Shown here one piece after another: positions 47,560-56,018 of a DNA stretch of 64,000 nucleotides (positions within the stretch are counted from its first letter, which is position 1; each line of letters opens with the position of its first letter). The DNA lies in the NCBI RefSeq assembly GCF_029263665.1, contig NZ_JAJUFQ010000002.1, positions 124,001-188,000 of the forward strand, written 5' to 3'. Origin of the DNA: Halomonas sp. (GTDB lineage Bacteria; Pseudomonadota; Gammaproteobacteria; Pseudomonadales; Halomonadaceae). A program made the position numbers and the translations under genes. The notes below the pieces were generated by a model that saw only the letters and a program-made list of their open reading frames with translations, searched no databases and was not told where the DNA came from.

Positions 47560-48606
47560 CTAGAGGAAGCTGTTCAACCATGTCGTCGGTTGTTCCAGGG
47601 AGCCAAACTGCCGCTTGATCCAGTCGACATCATAGTAGGTATCCAGATAACGCTCACCACCATCGCACATCAAGGTCACGATGGAACCCTGGTGGCCGTC
47701 ATGGCGCATGCGTTCCGCAATTGTCAGAGCTCCCCACAGGTTGGTACCCGTAGAACCGCCCGCCTTACGGCCCAGGCGTTGTTCCAGCCAATGAATAGCC
47801 GCAATGGAGGAGGCATCCGCAACCTGCAACATCTCGTCGATGACCTCGGGCAGAAAGGAAGGCTCCACACGGGGTCGGCCAATTCCCTCGATCCGGCTGC
47901 TGGCTTCGATCGTCAGGCTCGGATCCCGCTGCTGGTAACTGTCATGAAATACCGAGTTTTCCGGGTCGACCACCACCAGCCGGGTCGCATGGCCACAATA
48001 GCGGATATAGCGCCCGATGGTCGCAGACGTACCTCCAGTGCCAGCACTCATCACTACGGCATATGGCGTGGCATGACGTTCCTTTTCCATCTGACGAAAG
48101 ATGCTTTCAGCGATGTTGTTGTTGCCTCGCCAATCTGTCGCACTCTCGGCATAGGTGAACTGGTCCATGTAGTGCCCTTCCCGCTCCTCGGCCAGCTGCC
48201 GGGCCGCCATATAGACCTGAGAAGAGCGCTTGACGAAATGGCAGGTGCCGCCAAGTCTTTCGATCTGTGCAATCTTGCTGCCTGCGGTACTGGCCGGCAT
48301 GACAGCCGTGAATGGTAATCCCAGCAACCTGGCAAAATAGGCTTCGGAAACCGCTGTGCTGCCCGAAGAGGCTTCGATGACGGGCGTGCCTTCCTGGACC
48401 TTGCCGCTGCAGATGGCATGCAGGAACAACGACCTGGCCAGGCGATGCTTGAGACTGCCGCTGGGATGCGTGCTTTCATCCTTCAGATAGATATCGATAC
48501 CTGCCGCCTCGAGCCCGGGGATATCCAGTCGATACAAGTGTGTATCAGCGGACCGGCGCTGATCGCTGTCCAGCAGCCGCATGGCATTACGTACCCATTC
48601 ACACAT
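47560..48606 (-). CDS. cds1: PLP-dependent L-cysteine desulfhydrase Cds1-like
   Basis: The 348-residue PLP enzyme of the cysteine synthase fold begins [20 protein letters not shown]. It has the Lys loop [16 protein letters not shown], the substrate motif [15 protein letters not shown], and [20 protein letters not shown]. The close likeness to mycobacterial Cds1, including [14 protein letters not shown], supports cysteine to pyruvate, sulfide and ammonia rather than cysteine synthesis. It is divergent from the sulfide-oxidation genes at 49028 and 49954. Confidence 0.85.
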   Translation of the reverse strand: MCEWVRNAMRLLDSDQRRSADTHLYRLDIPGLEAAGIDIYLKDESTHPSGSLKHRLARSLFLHAICSGKVQEGTPVIEASSGSTAVSEAYFARLLGLPFTAVMPASTAGSKIAQIERLGGTCHFVKRSSQVYMAARQLAEEREGHYMDQFTYAESATDWRGNNNIAESIFRQMEKERHATPYAVVMSAGTGGTSATIGRYIRYCGHATRLVVVDPENSVFHDSYQQRDPSLTIEASSRIEGIGRPRVEPSFLPEVIDEMLQVADASSIAAIHWLEQRLGRKAGGSTGTNLWGALTIAERMRHDGHQGSIVTLMCDGGERYLDTYYDVDWIKRQFGSLEQPTTWLNSFL

Positions 48607-49027
48607 GGCATTCGCACCTGGCTTTCATACAGGGAAATTCATACGGAGAAATTCATACATCGAGCGCATACCGGATAGCCCCATGACATAGGGTGGCGGC
48701 ATGGAACATATTAAGCGTAGAGGGGGGAAACAAGATTTCATAATCATCACCCACTGACGCCAATACAAGAATATTTTCCCACCATAAGGCTTATTGAGGA
48801 GAATATTATTCCATCAGAAAGCCATGCCCTACCTGTTGATATTGCTTGATTTGATGCCTCCGTCCTCCCTGCCGGGGTCGGAGAGACGAGGCCGGGCAAA
48901 CATCTTATTCAAAATAAGTATATGTTTATATAAATACAGAGGTCTATGATGAGGATCTGCGACGTCGCCGGAGCGACCTCGGCGCTCCCGGTACCCCACT
49001 CGTTTGTCACCATCGGAGGCAACTCAG
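48607..49027. other. AT-rich divergent control region of the sulfide module
   Basis: The 421 bases between the cysteine desulfhydrase (-) and persulfide dioxygenase (+) genes hold no gene and should carry both promoters. Near the dioxygenase, GTATATGTTTATATAAATAC (48918-48937) is an imperfect AT-rich dyad that could be an operator. Several short AT stretches lie to its left. Regulator identity is not clear; the neighbouring DecR-like protein is one candidate. Confidence 0.45.
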
Positions 49028-49897
49028 ATGTCCGGACAGCCCATCGTCAGGGCTTTCTTCAACGAGCCCACCAACACGTTCAGCTATGTGGTGCGCGACC
49101 CCGATTCGACCGCCTGTGCCATTCTCGACTCAGTACTGGACTTCGACTATGCCGCTGGGCGCATCGATATGGACTCTGCTGCCGACATCATCGACTTCAT
49201 CAAGCATGAAGGCCTTGAAGTCGAGTGGGTTCTCGAAACCCATGTGCATGCAGACCACCTCTCGGCAGCCCCCTACCTGCATGAAAAACTGGGAGGCAAG
49301 ACCGCTATTGGTGCCCACATCACCACCGTTCAGGAAACCTTTGGCAAGGTGTTCAACGCGGGCAGTGAATTTGCCCGTGACGGCAGCCAGTTCCACCGTC
49401 TCTTCACTGACGGGGACCGCTTTCATATTGGCCACCTTGAGGGGTACGTACTCCACACCCCCGGCCATACCCCTGCGTGCCTGACCTATGTGATCGGCGA
49501 TGCCGCCTTTGTCGGTGACACCCTGTTCATGCCTGATTACGGCACAGCACGTTGTGATTTTCCTGGCGGAGACGCGCGCATGCTCTACCACTCGATTCAA
49601 AAAGTGCTGGCATTGCCCGACGAGACACGTCTCTTTCTGTGTCACGATTACAAGGCTCCCGGACGCGATACCTACCAGTATCAGACCAGCGTGGCCGAAC
49701 AGCGCCGCCATAACATCCATATCGGCAATGGCGTGAGCGAAGAGGCCTTTGTCAGGCTACGCACCGAACGCGATGCCTCCCTGGGTATGCCACGCCTGTT
49801 GTTGCCATCGGTGCAGGTCAACATGCGAGCAGGCCACCTTCCGCCAGCAGAAGATGATGGCAATGTCTATCTCAAGGTATCTATCAACCGTTTCTGA
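49028..49897 (+). CDS. Persulfide dioxygenase-like metallo-beta-lactamase protein (Blh/ETHE1 type)
   Basis: The ATG at 49028 follows GGAGG; the frame to 49004 is unlikely. The 289-residue protein has the MBL iron-site motif ETHVHADHLSAAPYL, TPGHTPACLTYVIGD and FVGDTLFMPDYGTARCDFPG. These match persulfide dioxygenases of the Blh group, which oxidise glutathione persulfide to sulfite. No rhodanese domain is fused. It is 56 bases upstream of a sulfide:quinone oxidoreductase gene, the usual partner. Confidence 0.85.
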   Translation: MSGQPIVRAFFNEPTNTFSYVVRDPDSTACAILDSVLDFDYAAGRIDMDSAADIIDFIKHEGLEVEWVLETHVHADHLSAAPYLHEKLGGKTAIGAHITTVQETFGKVFNAGSEFARDGSQFHRLFTDGDRFHIGHLEGYVLHTPGHTPACLTYVIGDAAFVGDTLFMPDYGTARCDFPGGDARMLYHSIQKVLALPDETRLFLCHDYKAPGRDTYQYQTSVAEQRRHNIHIGNGVSEEAFVRLRTERDASLGMPRLLLPSVQVNMRAGHLPPAEDDGNVYLKVSINRF

Positions 49898-49953
49898 CCT
49901 CTTCTCGGCGAATCCTGCATAACGGACGTATCTCTACCCCAATGGAGTCTTTC

Positions 49954-51216
49954 ATGAGCCATACGACAGCCACACCCCACACGTCCCCGAGCCACCATGA
50001 TGTCGTGATCATCGGAGGCGGTGCAGCGGGCATTGCTGTCAGCGCAAGCCTGCTCAAACGGCGTGGCGATCTGGACATCGCCATCATCGAGCCTGCCACA
50101 TCGCATTACTATCAGCCTGGCTGGACACTGGTAGGCAATGGCGTGTTTTCCGCCGCGGATACCCGGCGCGACATGGCTGCCATCATTCCTTCTCAAGCAA
50201 CCCGCTATACCACTCATGCTGAGCGAATCGATCCACATGCCCATGAGGTCACGCTCGCTGACGGTCATCGCCTGGGCTACACCCGCCTGGTGGTCGCCCC
50301 CGGGCTTGTGCTCGACTGGGGGGCGATAGAAGGGCTCGAAGCAACGCTCGGCCAGCATGGCGTGACATCCAACTATCGCTATGACCTGGCGCCCTACACC
50401 TGGGAGCAGGTGCAGGCATTGAAGAAAGGGCGCGCACTGTTCACCCAGCCTCCCATGCCGATAAAGTGTGCCGGTGCTCCACAAAAGGCCATGTACCTGT
50501 CCTGTGATCACTGGCGCCGTCAGGGGCACTTGGCCGATATCGATGTGAGTTTCTGCAATGCCGCGCCGGTACTGTTCGGGGTACCGGCCTTTGTCCCGGC
50601 TCTCGAGCGCTACATCTCTCGTTATGACATCGGCGTGAACTACCAGCATCGCCTGATCGCCGTGGACGGTCCGTCGAAAACCGCCTGCTTTGCTGTCACG
50701 GGAGAAGATGGGGAACACCAGCAGGAACGCTCCTTCGATCTGCTTCACGTCGTGCCGCCTCAGCGGGCTCCCGCATTCATTGCCACATCTGGCCTTGCCG
50801 ACGCCGCAGGCTGGCTCGAACTGAATCCGGAGACACTGCAACACGTCCATCACCCTGACATCTTCGGCCTGGGGGATATCAGTGGGACCAGCAACGCAAA
50901 GACCGCCGCCGCCGTACGCAAGCAGGCACCCGTCGTAGCGGAAAACCTGCTGGCCTCCCTCGACGACCAGCCGCTGACCGCAGCCTATCTTGGTTATGGC
51001 GCCTGCCCGCTGACCGTGGAGCGAGGGCGCGTCGTGCTGGCGGAGTTCGGCTATAACGGCCAACTGCAGCCGACCTTCCCTCGCTGGGTGAATGAAGCGA
51101 CACAAGCGACCCGGCTTGCCTGGTGGATCAAGGCTCGCCAGCTGCCGTGGCTGTACTGGAATGCCATGCTCAAGGGCCACGAGTGGCTGGTAAAACCGGC
51201 CCGACGCGATGCCTGA
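49954..51216 (+). CDS. sqr: Sulfide:quinone oxidoreductase, type II-like
   Basis: The ATG at 49954 has GGAG at the right distance and gives 420 residues; an earlier ATG at 49942 lacks a site. FAD-binding Rossmann motif VVIIGGGAAGIAVSASLL lies near the N-terminus, and Cys residues occur in IKCAGAPQK and YGACPLTV as in type II SQR. It oxidises H2S at the membrane, passing electrons to quinone and making persulfide for the enzyme upstream. LGDISGTSNAKTAAAV is the second FAD motif. Confidence 0.88.
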   Translation: MSHTTATPHTSPSHHDVVIIGGGAAGIAVSASLLKRRGDLDIAIIEPATSHYYQPGWTLVGNGVFSAADTRRDMAAIIPSQATRYTTHAERIDPHAHEVTLADGHRLGYTRLVVAPGLVLDWGAIEGLEATLGQHGVTSNYRYDLAPYTWEQVQALKKGRALFTQPPMPIKCAGAPQKAMYLSCDHWRRQGHLADIDVSFCNAAPVLFGVPAFVPALERYISRYDIGVNYQHRLIAVDGPSKTACFAVTGEDGEHQQERSFDLLHVVPPQRAPAFIATSGLADAAGWLELNPETLQHVHHPDIFGLGDISGTSNAKTAAAVRKQAPVVAENLLASLDDQPLTAAYLGYGACPLTVERGRVVLAEFGYNGQLQPTFPRWVNEATQATRLAWWIKARQLPWLYWNAMLKGHEWLVKPARRDA

Positions 51217-51426
51217 CAATCTGCACTGATCGACACCCTCATCGCGCCACCTGTGGAACGACAGTGACAACACTGCTCTGCAGGTGGCTCGAAACAACAC
51301 TCTCGATACCTTCCCACCAGCTCCCTCGACTTAAGTGCCATTCCCACTCGATTCAGATATCCCTACGCTCTTTTGTACGCATGCCACAAAAATGTCCGCA
51401 TAACGAACAAGGAGTGTCATCACAGC

Positions 51427-52338
51427 ATGTCCAGATTCAAGGTCCTCCTGGCCGCCTCTTTCGCTTCACTGGGTATTGCCGTATCCATATGTGCCAATGC
51501 CGAAACGCACGTTGTGGTGCTGGGCACCGGTACGCCAGTACCCAATGGCGAGCGTGCCGGTTCCAGCATTGCCGTCATCTATAACGATGAGGCCTATGTA
51601 TTCGATATGGGGGCAGGAGTGGTACAGCGCGCGATCCAGGCTTACGAAAAGTATGATATTGACGCGCTGTATCCCACTAGGATCAATCATCTCTTCCTGA
51701 CGCACCTGCACAGCGACCATATTCTCGACTACCCCGAGCTGATTGGTACCTACTGGTGGCGTCGCGAACAGCAAATACAGGTATTTGGGCCAGCCGGGAC
51801 TCAAGCGATGAGCGAGGGTGCCAATGCCATGCTCGCGGAAGACACCCAAACTCGCCTGAAAGATAAAAGCCCGATCACCAACCGGGAAGCCTACCGGGCC
51901 AATGTCACCGAAATTGACGCCCCTGGCGTCGTACTCGCAGAGGGCGGTATCAGGATCGAGGCTTTCCCGGTGTCACACGGCGACTGGGATCAGGCCTATG
52001 GATACAAGATCACCACTCCCGACAAGACCATTGTCGTTTCGGGAGATACATCCTCTGATGAAGAAGTCGCGCGGCAGGCGGAAGGTGCCGACCTCCTGTT
52101 CCATGAGGTCATCAGTCATGAAGGCTGGCAGGAACTTTCCGAAGACTGGCAGGCCTACCATCAGTATGCTCACACCCTGACCACGGAACTGGCAGAATTG
52201 GCCCAGCAGGCCCAGCCCAAGCGTCTGGTGCTCTACCATGTGCTGCATTACGCAGCCCCGATAGAGGGCGTCGTCGACGAGGTGAAAGCACACTATGACG
52301 GCGATGTCGTGCTCGCCAATGATCTGGATGTCTACTGA
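51427..52338 (+). CDS. Exported metallo-beta-lactamase-fold hydrolase (RNase Z/arylsulfatase-like)
   Basis: From the ATG at 51427 the 303-residue protein has a signal peptide (FKVLLAASFASLGIAVSICA, cleavage near ANAE), LGTGTPVPNGERAGSS, the metal motif FLTHLHSDHILDYPELI and VSGDTSSDEEV. The fold is the RNase Z branch, but the export signal argues against RNA as substrate; periplasmic esters or sulfates are more likely. It lies 210 bases after sqr. Substrate unknown. Confidence 0.75.
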   Translation: MSRFKVLLAASFASLGIAVSICANAETHVVVLGTGTPVPNGERAGSSIAVIYNDEAYVFDMGAGVVQRAIQAYEKYDIDALYPTRINHLFLTHLHSDHILDYPELIGTYWWRREQQIQVFGPAGTQAMSEGANAMLAEDTQTRLKDKSPITNREAYRANVTEIDAPGVVLAEGGIRIEAFPVSHGDWDQAYGYKITTPDKTIVVSGDTSSDEEVARQAEGADLLFHEVISHEGWQELSEDWQAYHQYAHTLTTELAELAQQAQPKRLVLYHVLHYAAPIEGVVDEVKAHYDGDVVLANDLDVY

Positions 52339-52368
52339 CAGATCGGGATACTCGCTCTGCAATGATGA

Positions 52369-52403
52369 CAGGCCAGGAGATGGGGCAACCATCTCCTGGC
52401 CTG
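52369..52403. terminator. Strong 15-bp hairpin between convergent genes
   Basis: CAGGCCAGGAGATGG and CCATCTCCTGGCCTG form a perfect 15-bp stem with a five-base loop. It lies between the ends of the MBL gene (+) and the META lipoprotein gene (-). There is no T-run on either side, but such a stem probably blocks read-through. Confidence 0.65.
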
Positions 52404-52443
52404 ACGCGTTATGCCACCTGCCCGGCTCTCAAAAAGTGCCTGG

Positions 52444-53232
52444 CTAGTCCACTTCAGCGCTGCCCACCTGCTGTTCAACCACCATGTCGAGCACATATAC
52501 GGTGGAAGAAACATCCTGGGGAGGGTTCTTCCACTCGTACTGTTTCGTTCTCAGTACCGTGCTCTGACCATCCTGATGTTCGTAACCCTGAATGGGCTGA
52601 TACAGCAACTGCCAGTCACCTTCGGTCGGCATCTTGATGCCGGAGTCATCATACTGACGCTCGCGCACCTTGAGGCATTGATAATCAGGAATCCCCGGAT
52701 GGCTGCACGGTACAGTTTCGGCCGCCACTTCCAGGAAGACCGTCTTGCCTTCACTGCCGTAGAGCGTTTCAGGAGTCGGCTCTCCGGAGAAGGTCAGCTC
52801 ATCACCACTGGCTGTCGTCAGTGTCAGCACGGGCTGGTCGCTATCTTCCACTATCGATGCCTGCAAAGGATCTTCCATGCGCTTGGCCACTTCTGCATCG
52901 CGCTTCATCAGCTCAGCGGAGCAGGCCATCAATGTGGCGCGCAACGGGCTGACACTCAGGCTGCCCTGATCGTACTGATAGGCTCCCGACTGATGGTTGC
53001 ATCCGCCCCGGATACTCAGTGCTTCATCCGAGAAGGACAGCGCCAGCGGAGTCTCCGCTCCCAACTGGATAGCTGAGACAGGCTGGCCAGCAGAATTCAC
53101 CGCAGAGATCAGATTCCAGTCATAACCTTCCAATGTTGCCTGGTCAGGATGCTGGGACATTTGCGTGGCAGAAGAGGATGCACAGGCCTGGAGCAGCAAG
53201 GCACAGACGGCAGTGGCATAAACCTTTTTCAT
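52444..53232 (-). CDS. META and DUF4377 domain lipoprotein (HslJ-like)
   Basis: The 262-residue protein has a lipoprotein signal (MKKVYATAVCALLLQACASS, lipobox LQAC). The META domain has RGGCNHQSGAYQY and LRATLMACSAEL, and the C-terminal DUF4377 region has CSHPGIPDYQCLKVRERQYD. META proteins such as HslJ are stress-linked outer-membrane lipoproteins; exact function is not known. It is convergent with the MBL gene. Confidence 0.82.
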   Translation of the reverse strand: MKKVYATAVCALLLQACASSSATQMSQHPDQATLEGYDWNLISAVNSAGQPVSAIQLGAETPLALSFSDEALSIRGGCNHQSGAYQYDQGSLSVSPLRATLMACSAELMKRDAEVAKRMEDPLQASIVEDSDQPVLTLTTASGDELTFSGEPTPETLYGSEGKTVFLEVAAETVPCSHPGIPDYQCLKVRERQYDDSGIKMPTEGDWQLLYQPIQGYEHQDGQSTVLRTKQYEWKNPPQDVSSTVYVLDMVVEQQVGSAEVD

Positions 53233-53339
53233 TTTAACGCCTTAACAGATAAGCCAGCGCGCAATATATCACGCAAAAGAAAAGAATCTTTATACACCTC
53301 TGTATATGACGATTTTTTCCTTATCTTCCGTTATATGGA

Positions 53340-54245
53340 TTAAAGCCAACGCTTATCGGCAGTGAAAGCGACCGTGAACCAACGCCGCTCAGGAGGAATA
53401 TTGATACTTGAACTAATCTGTTCTCGTATCTCATCCATGACTGCCACACCTTGATACATTGCGAACTCTGGTGTCGTAAGAACATGGATTTCAATGACAT
53501 GGTTTCTGCCACTCTTAGCGACATGGCTATAATATTCCAATAATCCTTCACGTTTCATGACCGGCTCCATGGCGTCATGTACCTCCTGATCCAGAAAGCT
53601 CGGCGCCATGAGAAAAATCTCCTTGAATGCCCGTCGAATGGTTGCCATGGGCACGGGAATGAAGCAAAGCGTCAATATGGTCAATAGAAAAGAGTCTGCA
53701 TAGCGCGTCAGGTATGCATAGGAAGTAGATTCCAGTATCCAGGCCAGGACAAAAGCCCCTAGCAGTGCCGACGTGATCAGCCCGGCCATCAGCCAGCTTT
53801 GGGTATCAATGCGCAGGAATTCAGAGTCCACACGCTTGTTGATACGCCTTTCGTATCCGTACATGCCAAAGCATATCGTCGCCACAATCACGGCATAGAC
53901 TGTCGCAGGGCCAAAATCCAGCTCATGACCACCCCCGATCAATCCACGCACGGCATTAATGAGTGCGTAAAAGCATAGAACAAGAAGAATCGTGCCATTC
54001 AGCGCCGCTACCAAAGGTTCCAGATGCCAGTAGCCATGCTGGAAGCGCTGACTTGTCTCACGCACAAGCAGTCTCGCCACGAATAGCGACAAGGCCGATA
54101 TGGCCGAATCAATCGCCGAAAAGACACCATCAAAAATGATCGACTGCGCTCCCGAAACCAAGCCAAACATAATCCCGAGAGAGGCAACAGTCAAAGTTGT
54201 CGCGATGGATAGTTTAAGTGTACGTTGCTCCAGTCTGGCTGACAT
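53340..54245 (-). CDS. CDF-type cation transporter with atypical TM5 ligands
   Basis: The start chosen is the ATG at 54245 (MSARLEQRTLKLSIATTLTV) after GGAAGG, giving 301 residues with about six membrane helices and a cytoplasmic C-domain. The TM2 motif IFDGVFSAIDSAISALS fits the CDF DGxHSxxD pattern, but with Phe for His. The TM5 segment RIDTQSWLMAGLITSAL lacks the His-x3-Asp metal pair. The ion is therefore uncertain. It is followed upstream by a citrate-type transporter on the same strand but after a terminator. Confidence 0.78.
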   Translation of the reverse strand: MSARLEQRTLKLSIATTLTVASLGIMFGLVSGAQSIIFDGVFSAIDSAISALSLFVARLLVRETSQRFQHGYWHLEPLVAALNGTILLVLCFYALINAVRGLIGGGHELDFGPATVYAVIVATICFGMYGYERRINKRVDSEFLRIDTQSWLMAGLITSALLGAFVLAWILESTSYAYLTRYADSFLLTILTLCFIPVPMATIRRAFKEIFLMAPSFLDQEVHDAMEPVMKREGLLEYYSHVAKSGRNHVIEIHVLTTPEFAMYQGVAVMDEIREQISSSINIPPERRWFTVAFTADKRWL

Positions 54246-54380
54246 GATGCCTTCCCATGAACAATGATTGACCTGATCCGCAATACTTGCAGACAGCCAA
54301 ACATACATTGGCATGACCTCTTATTCTTTTCCAGTGATTTCCCAGACAAGCTTGAACATGGAATAAATTAAAAAAAACAT

Positions 54381-54408
54381 GAAAAAGCGCCCTTCAGGGC
54401 GCTTTTTC
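54381..54408. terminator. Bidirectional intrinsic terminator
   Basis: GAAAAAGCGCCC and GGGCGCTTTTTC form a 12-bp stem with a TTCA loop. On the minus strand it is followed by a T-run and lies 32 bases past the 2-hydroxycarboxylate transporter stop. It isolates that gene from the CDF transporter. Confidence 0.88.
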
Positions 54409-54439
54409 ATCGAGCATTTCGGCAATAACAATGATCACT

Positions 54440-55756
54440 CTATCCTGCGAAGAACATCGGCACGATGATGCTTGAAATCAACAGAATCAGTGCGCCACCA
54501 AGACGTGATGAAATCTGTGCAAACGGCATCAACTGCATGCGGCGTGCTGCCGAGAGAACCGCAACATCACCCGTTCCCCCCATGTTCGCCATGCACAGCC
54601 CAGCCGTAATCGCAGACTCGATGGGATAGAAGCCCACCAGCTTGCCGACAATACCTGCACCAAAAGCCGCGCCAGCCACGACAGCGAAGACGATAAGCAC
54701 ATAAGTAAGAGAGATGGCATCAATGACCTGTCCCAGATCGGTGTAGGCGATGCCGATGCCGAACAGCAAGGCAAAGGTCCAGTTCTTGGCCACAAACTGG
54801 AACCATTGGGATGCCGCTTCGTTGACACTCTCTGGTACAACGTTGGTTATCTTCAGCAGCGCGACCAGGATGATCATCAGAGCGTAGGGATGCAGGGGAA
54901 CCACATCACCCAGAATCTCCCCTCCGGCGAAGAACGTCAGTGCAGCGACCAGACCAATGCCCAGCTTGGAAAGATCGAAAACACTTTCACGCTCCTCGAT
55001 CTCCACCCCAGGCATCATCTGCCCATTTCCGGTCCAGCTGGGAAAGCGTTTAGCCAGCCCATTGAGCATACCGGCAATGATGATGGCAAAGACATTACCC
55101 AACGCCAGTGCCGGCACCAGAATCGAAATGTAGTAACTGGCCGGTTGCCCCAGCAACTGCTCATAAATCTGGCTCATCGGTACCGCACCCGCACCCATGC
55201 CACCGCCCATGATGGGCAAGGTAATGACGACCAGGGCATCCTGCGGAGAAAAGCCGAGCAAGGCACCCACGGCCATCGCGAACAGTCCCGCAAAAGCCAC
55301 AGAGCACAGCAACGGCAGTGCATAGCGGGATCCCACCTTGACCAGGACCTTGGAATCCATGCCCAGAATGCTGCCGGTGATCAGTGCCGCGATGTAAAAG
55401 TTGAGGAAGCCCCCATCTTGCATGAAGGTCGTGACATTATTGGTAACGCCTGCCGGAAGCCAGTTGAGATACACCAGCGCAGCCGCACCGAAAATGGCCA
55501 CGATGGCTCCTCCCCCCAGATAGGTCTTGACCAGGGGCAGGCGATCACCGATGAAGCCGAGTAACTCACCCAATATGACCATTACCAGTAACGCGCCGAT
55601 CATGCCTGTCGGCAGGGTATCCGTCACAATGGCAACAGCCATGACGGCAAAAGCAATGAAGAAAAGAGGCAACGGCAAGCCGAAGATGCGCAGCGAGCTT
55701 GCGGTCTCTGAAACGCACTGCGTGTCTTGCAGTGTTTGTGTCGAGGCACCGTTCAT
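54440..55756 (-). CDS. 2-hydroxycarboxylate transporter (CitS/MaeN/CimH family)
   Basis: The 438-residue, strongly hydrophobic protein shows the 2HCT hallmarks: ITLPIMGGGMGAGAVPMSQI and GLCMANMGGTGDVAVLSA, the two re-entrant GGxG loops. Members carry citrate, malate or lactate with Na+ or in exchange. Which acid it takes up is unknown. It is divergent from a CitA/CitB-type two-component system, which most likely controls it. Confidence 0.9.
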   Translation of the reverse strand: MNGASTQTLQDTQCVSETASSLRIFGLPLPLFFIAFAVMAVAIVTDTLPTGMIGALLVMVILGELLGFIGDRLPLVKTYLGGGAIVAIFGAAALVYLNWLPAGVTNNVTTFMQDGGFLNFYIAALITGSILGMDSKVLVKVGSRYALPLLCSVAFAGLFAMAVGALLGFSPQDALVVITLPIMGGGMGAGAVPMSQIYEQLLGQPASYYISILVPALALGNVFAIIIAGMLNGLAKRFPSWTGNGQMMPGVEIEERESVFDLSKLGIGLVAALTFFAGGEILGDVVPLHPYALMIILVALLKITNVVPESVNEAASQWFQFVAKNWTFALLFGIGIAYTDLGQVIDAISLTYVLIVFAVVAGAAFGAGIVGKLVGFYPIESAITAGLCMANMGGTGDVAVLSAARRMQLMPFAQISSRLGGALILLISSIIVPMFFAG

Positions 55757-55863
55757 TGGCGTGTTCCCCTATGCTATGGACCCGCACGACGAGGCGGAAA
55801 GAGTGGACGCTGCCGAGGATAAGGCCCACACCGCAATGACCAAGCTTTGCCAAGTTTCTAAAT

Positions 55864-55885
55864 CGTTTTGTAATTAATGAAAACG
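55864..55885. promoter_or_regulatory. Candidate response-regulator site in the transporter/kinase divergent region
   Basis: CGTTTT-N10-AAAACG with an AT-rich centre lies about 110 bases from the transporter start and 135 bases from the kinase start. AT-rich dyads of this type are bound by CitB/DcuR-type regulators. No experimental support can be seen. Confidence 0.35.
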
Positions 55886-56018
55886 AGACACCATGAATCG
55901 GCACAGCGGTGCTGTATTGGGTATTGCACGAAGGTAGAATTCTGCACAACGCGCTGGCTTTCCAGAGCGGTATCATTGCGCCAGGGCTGTACCATACGCG
56001 GGCGGCAACAACACCAAG

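Noticed and set aside
47560..48606. Cysteine synthase (CysK/CysM) for the PLP enzyme
   Set aside because: The sequence follows Cds1 much more closely, and the neighbours degrade cysteine or oxidise sulfide.
49867..51300. Very long open frame opposite to the SQR gene
   Set aside because: It is antisense to a well-supported enzyme, a usual effect of GC-rich codon use, and has no family features.
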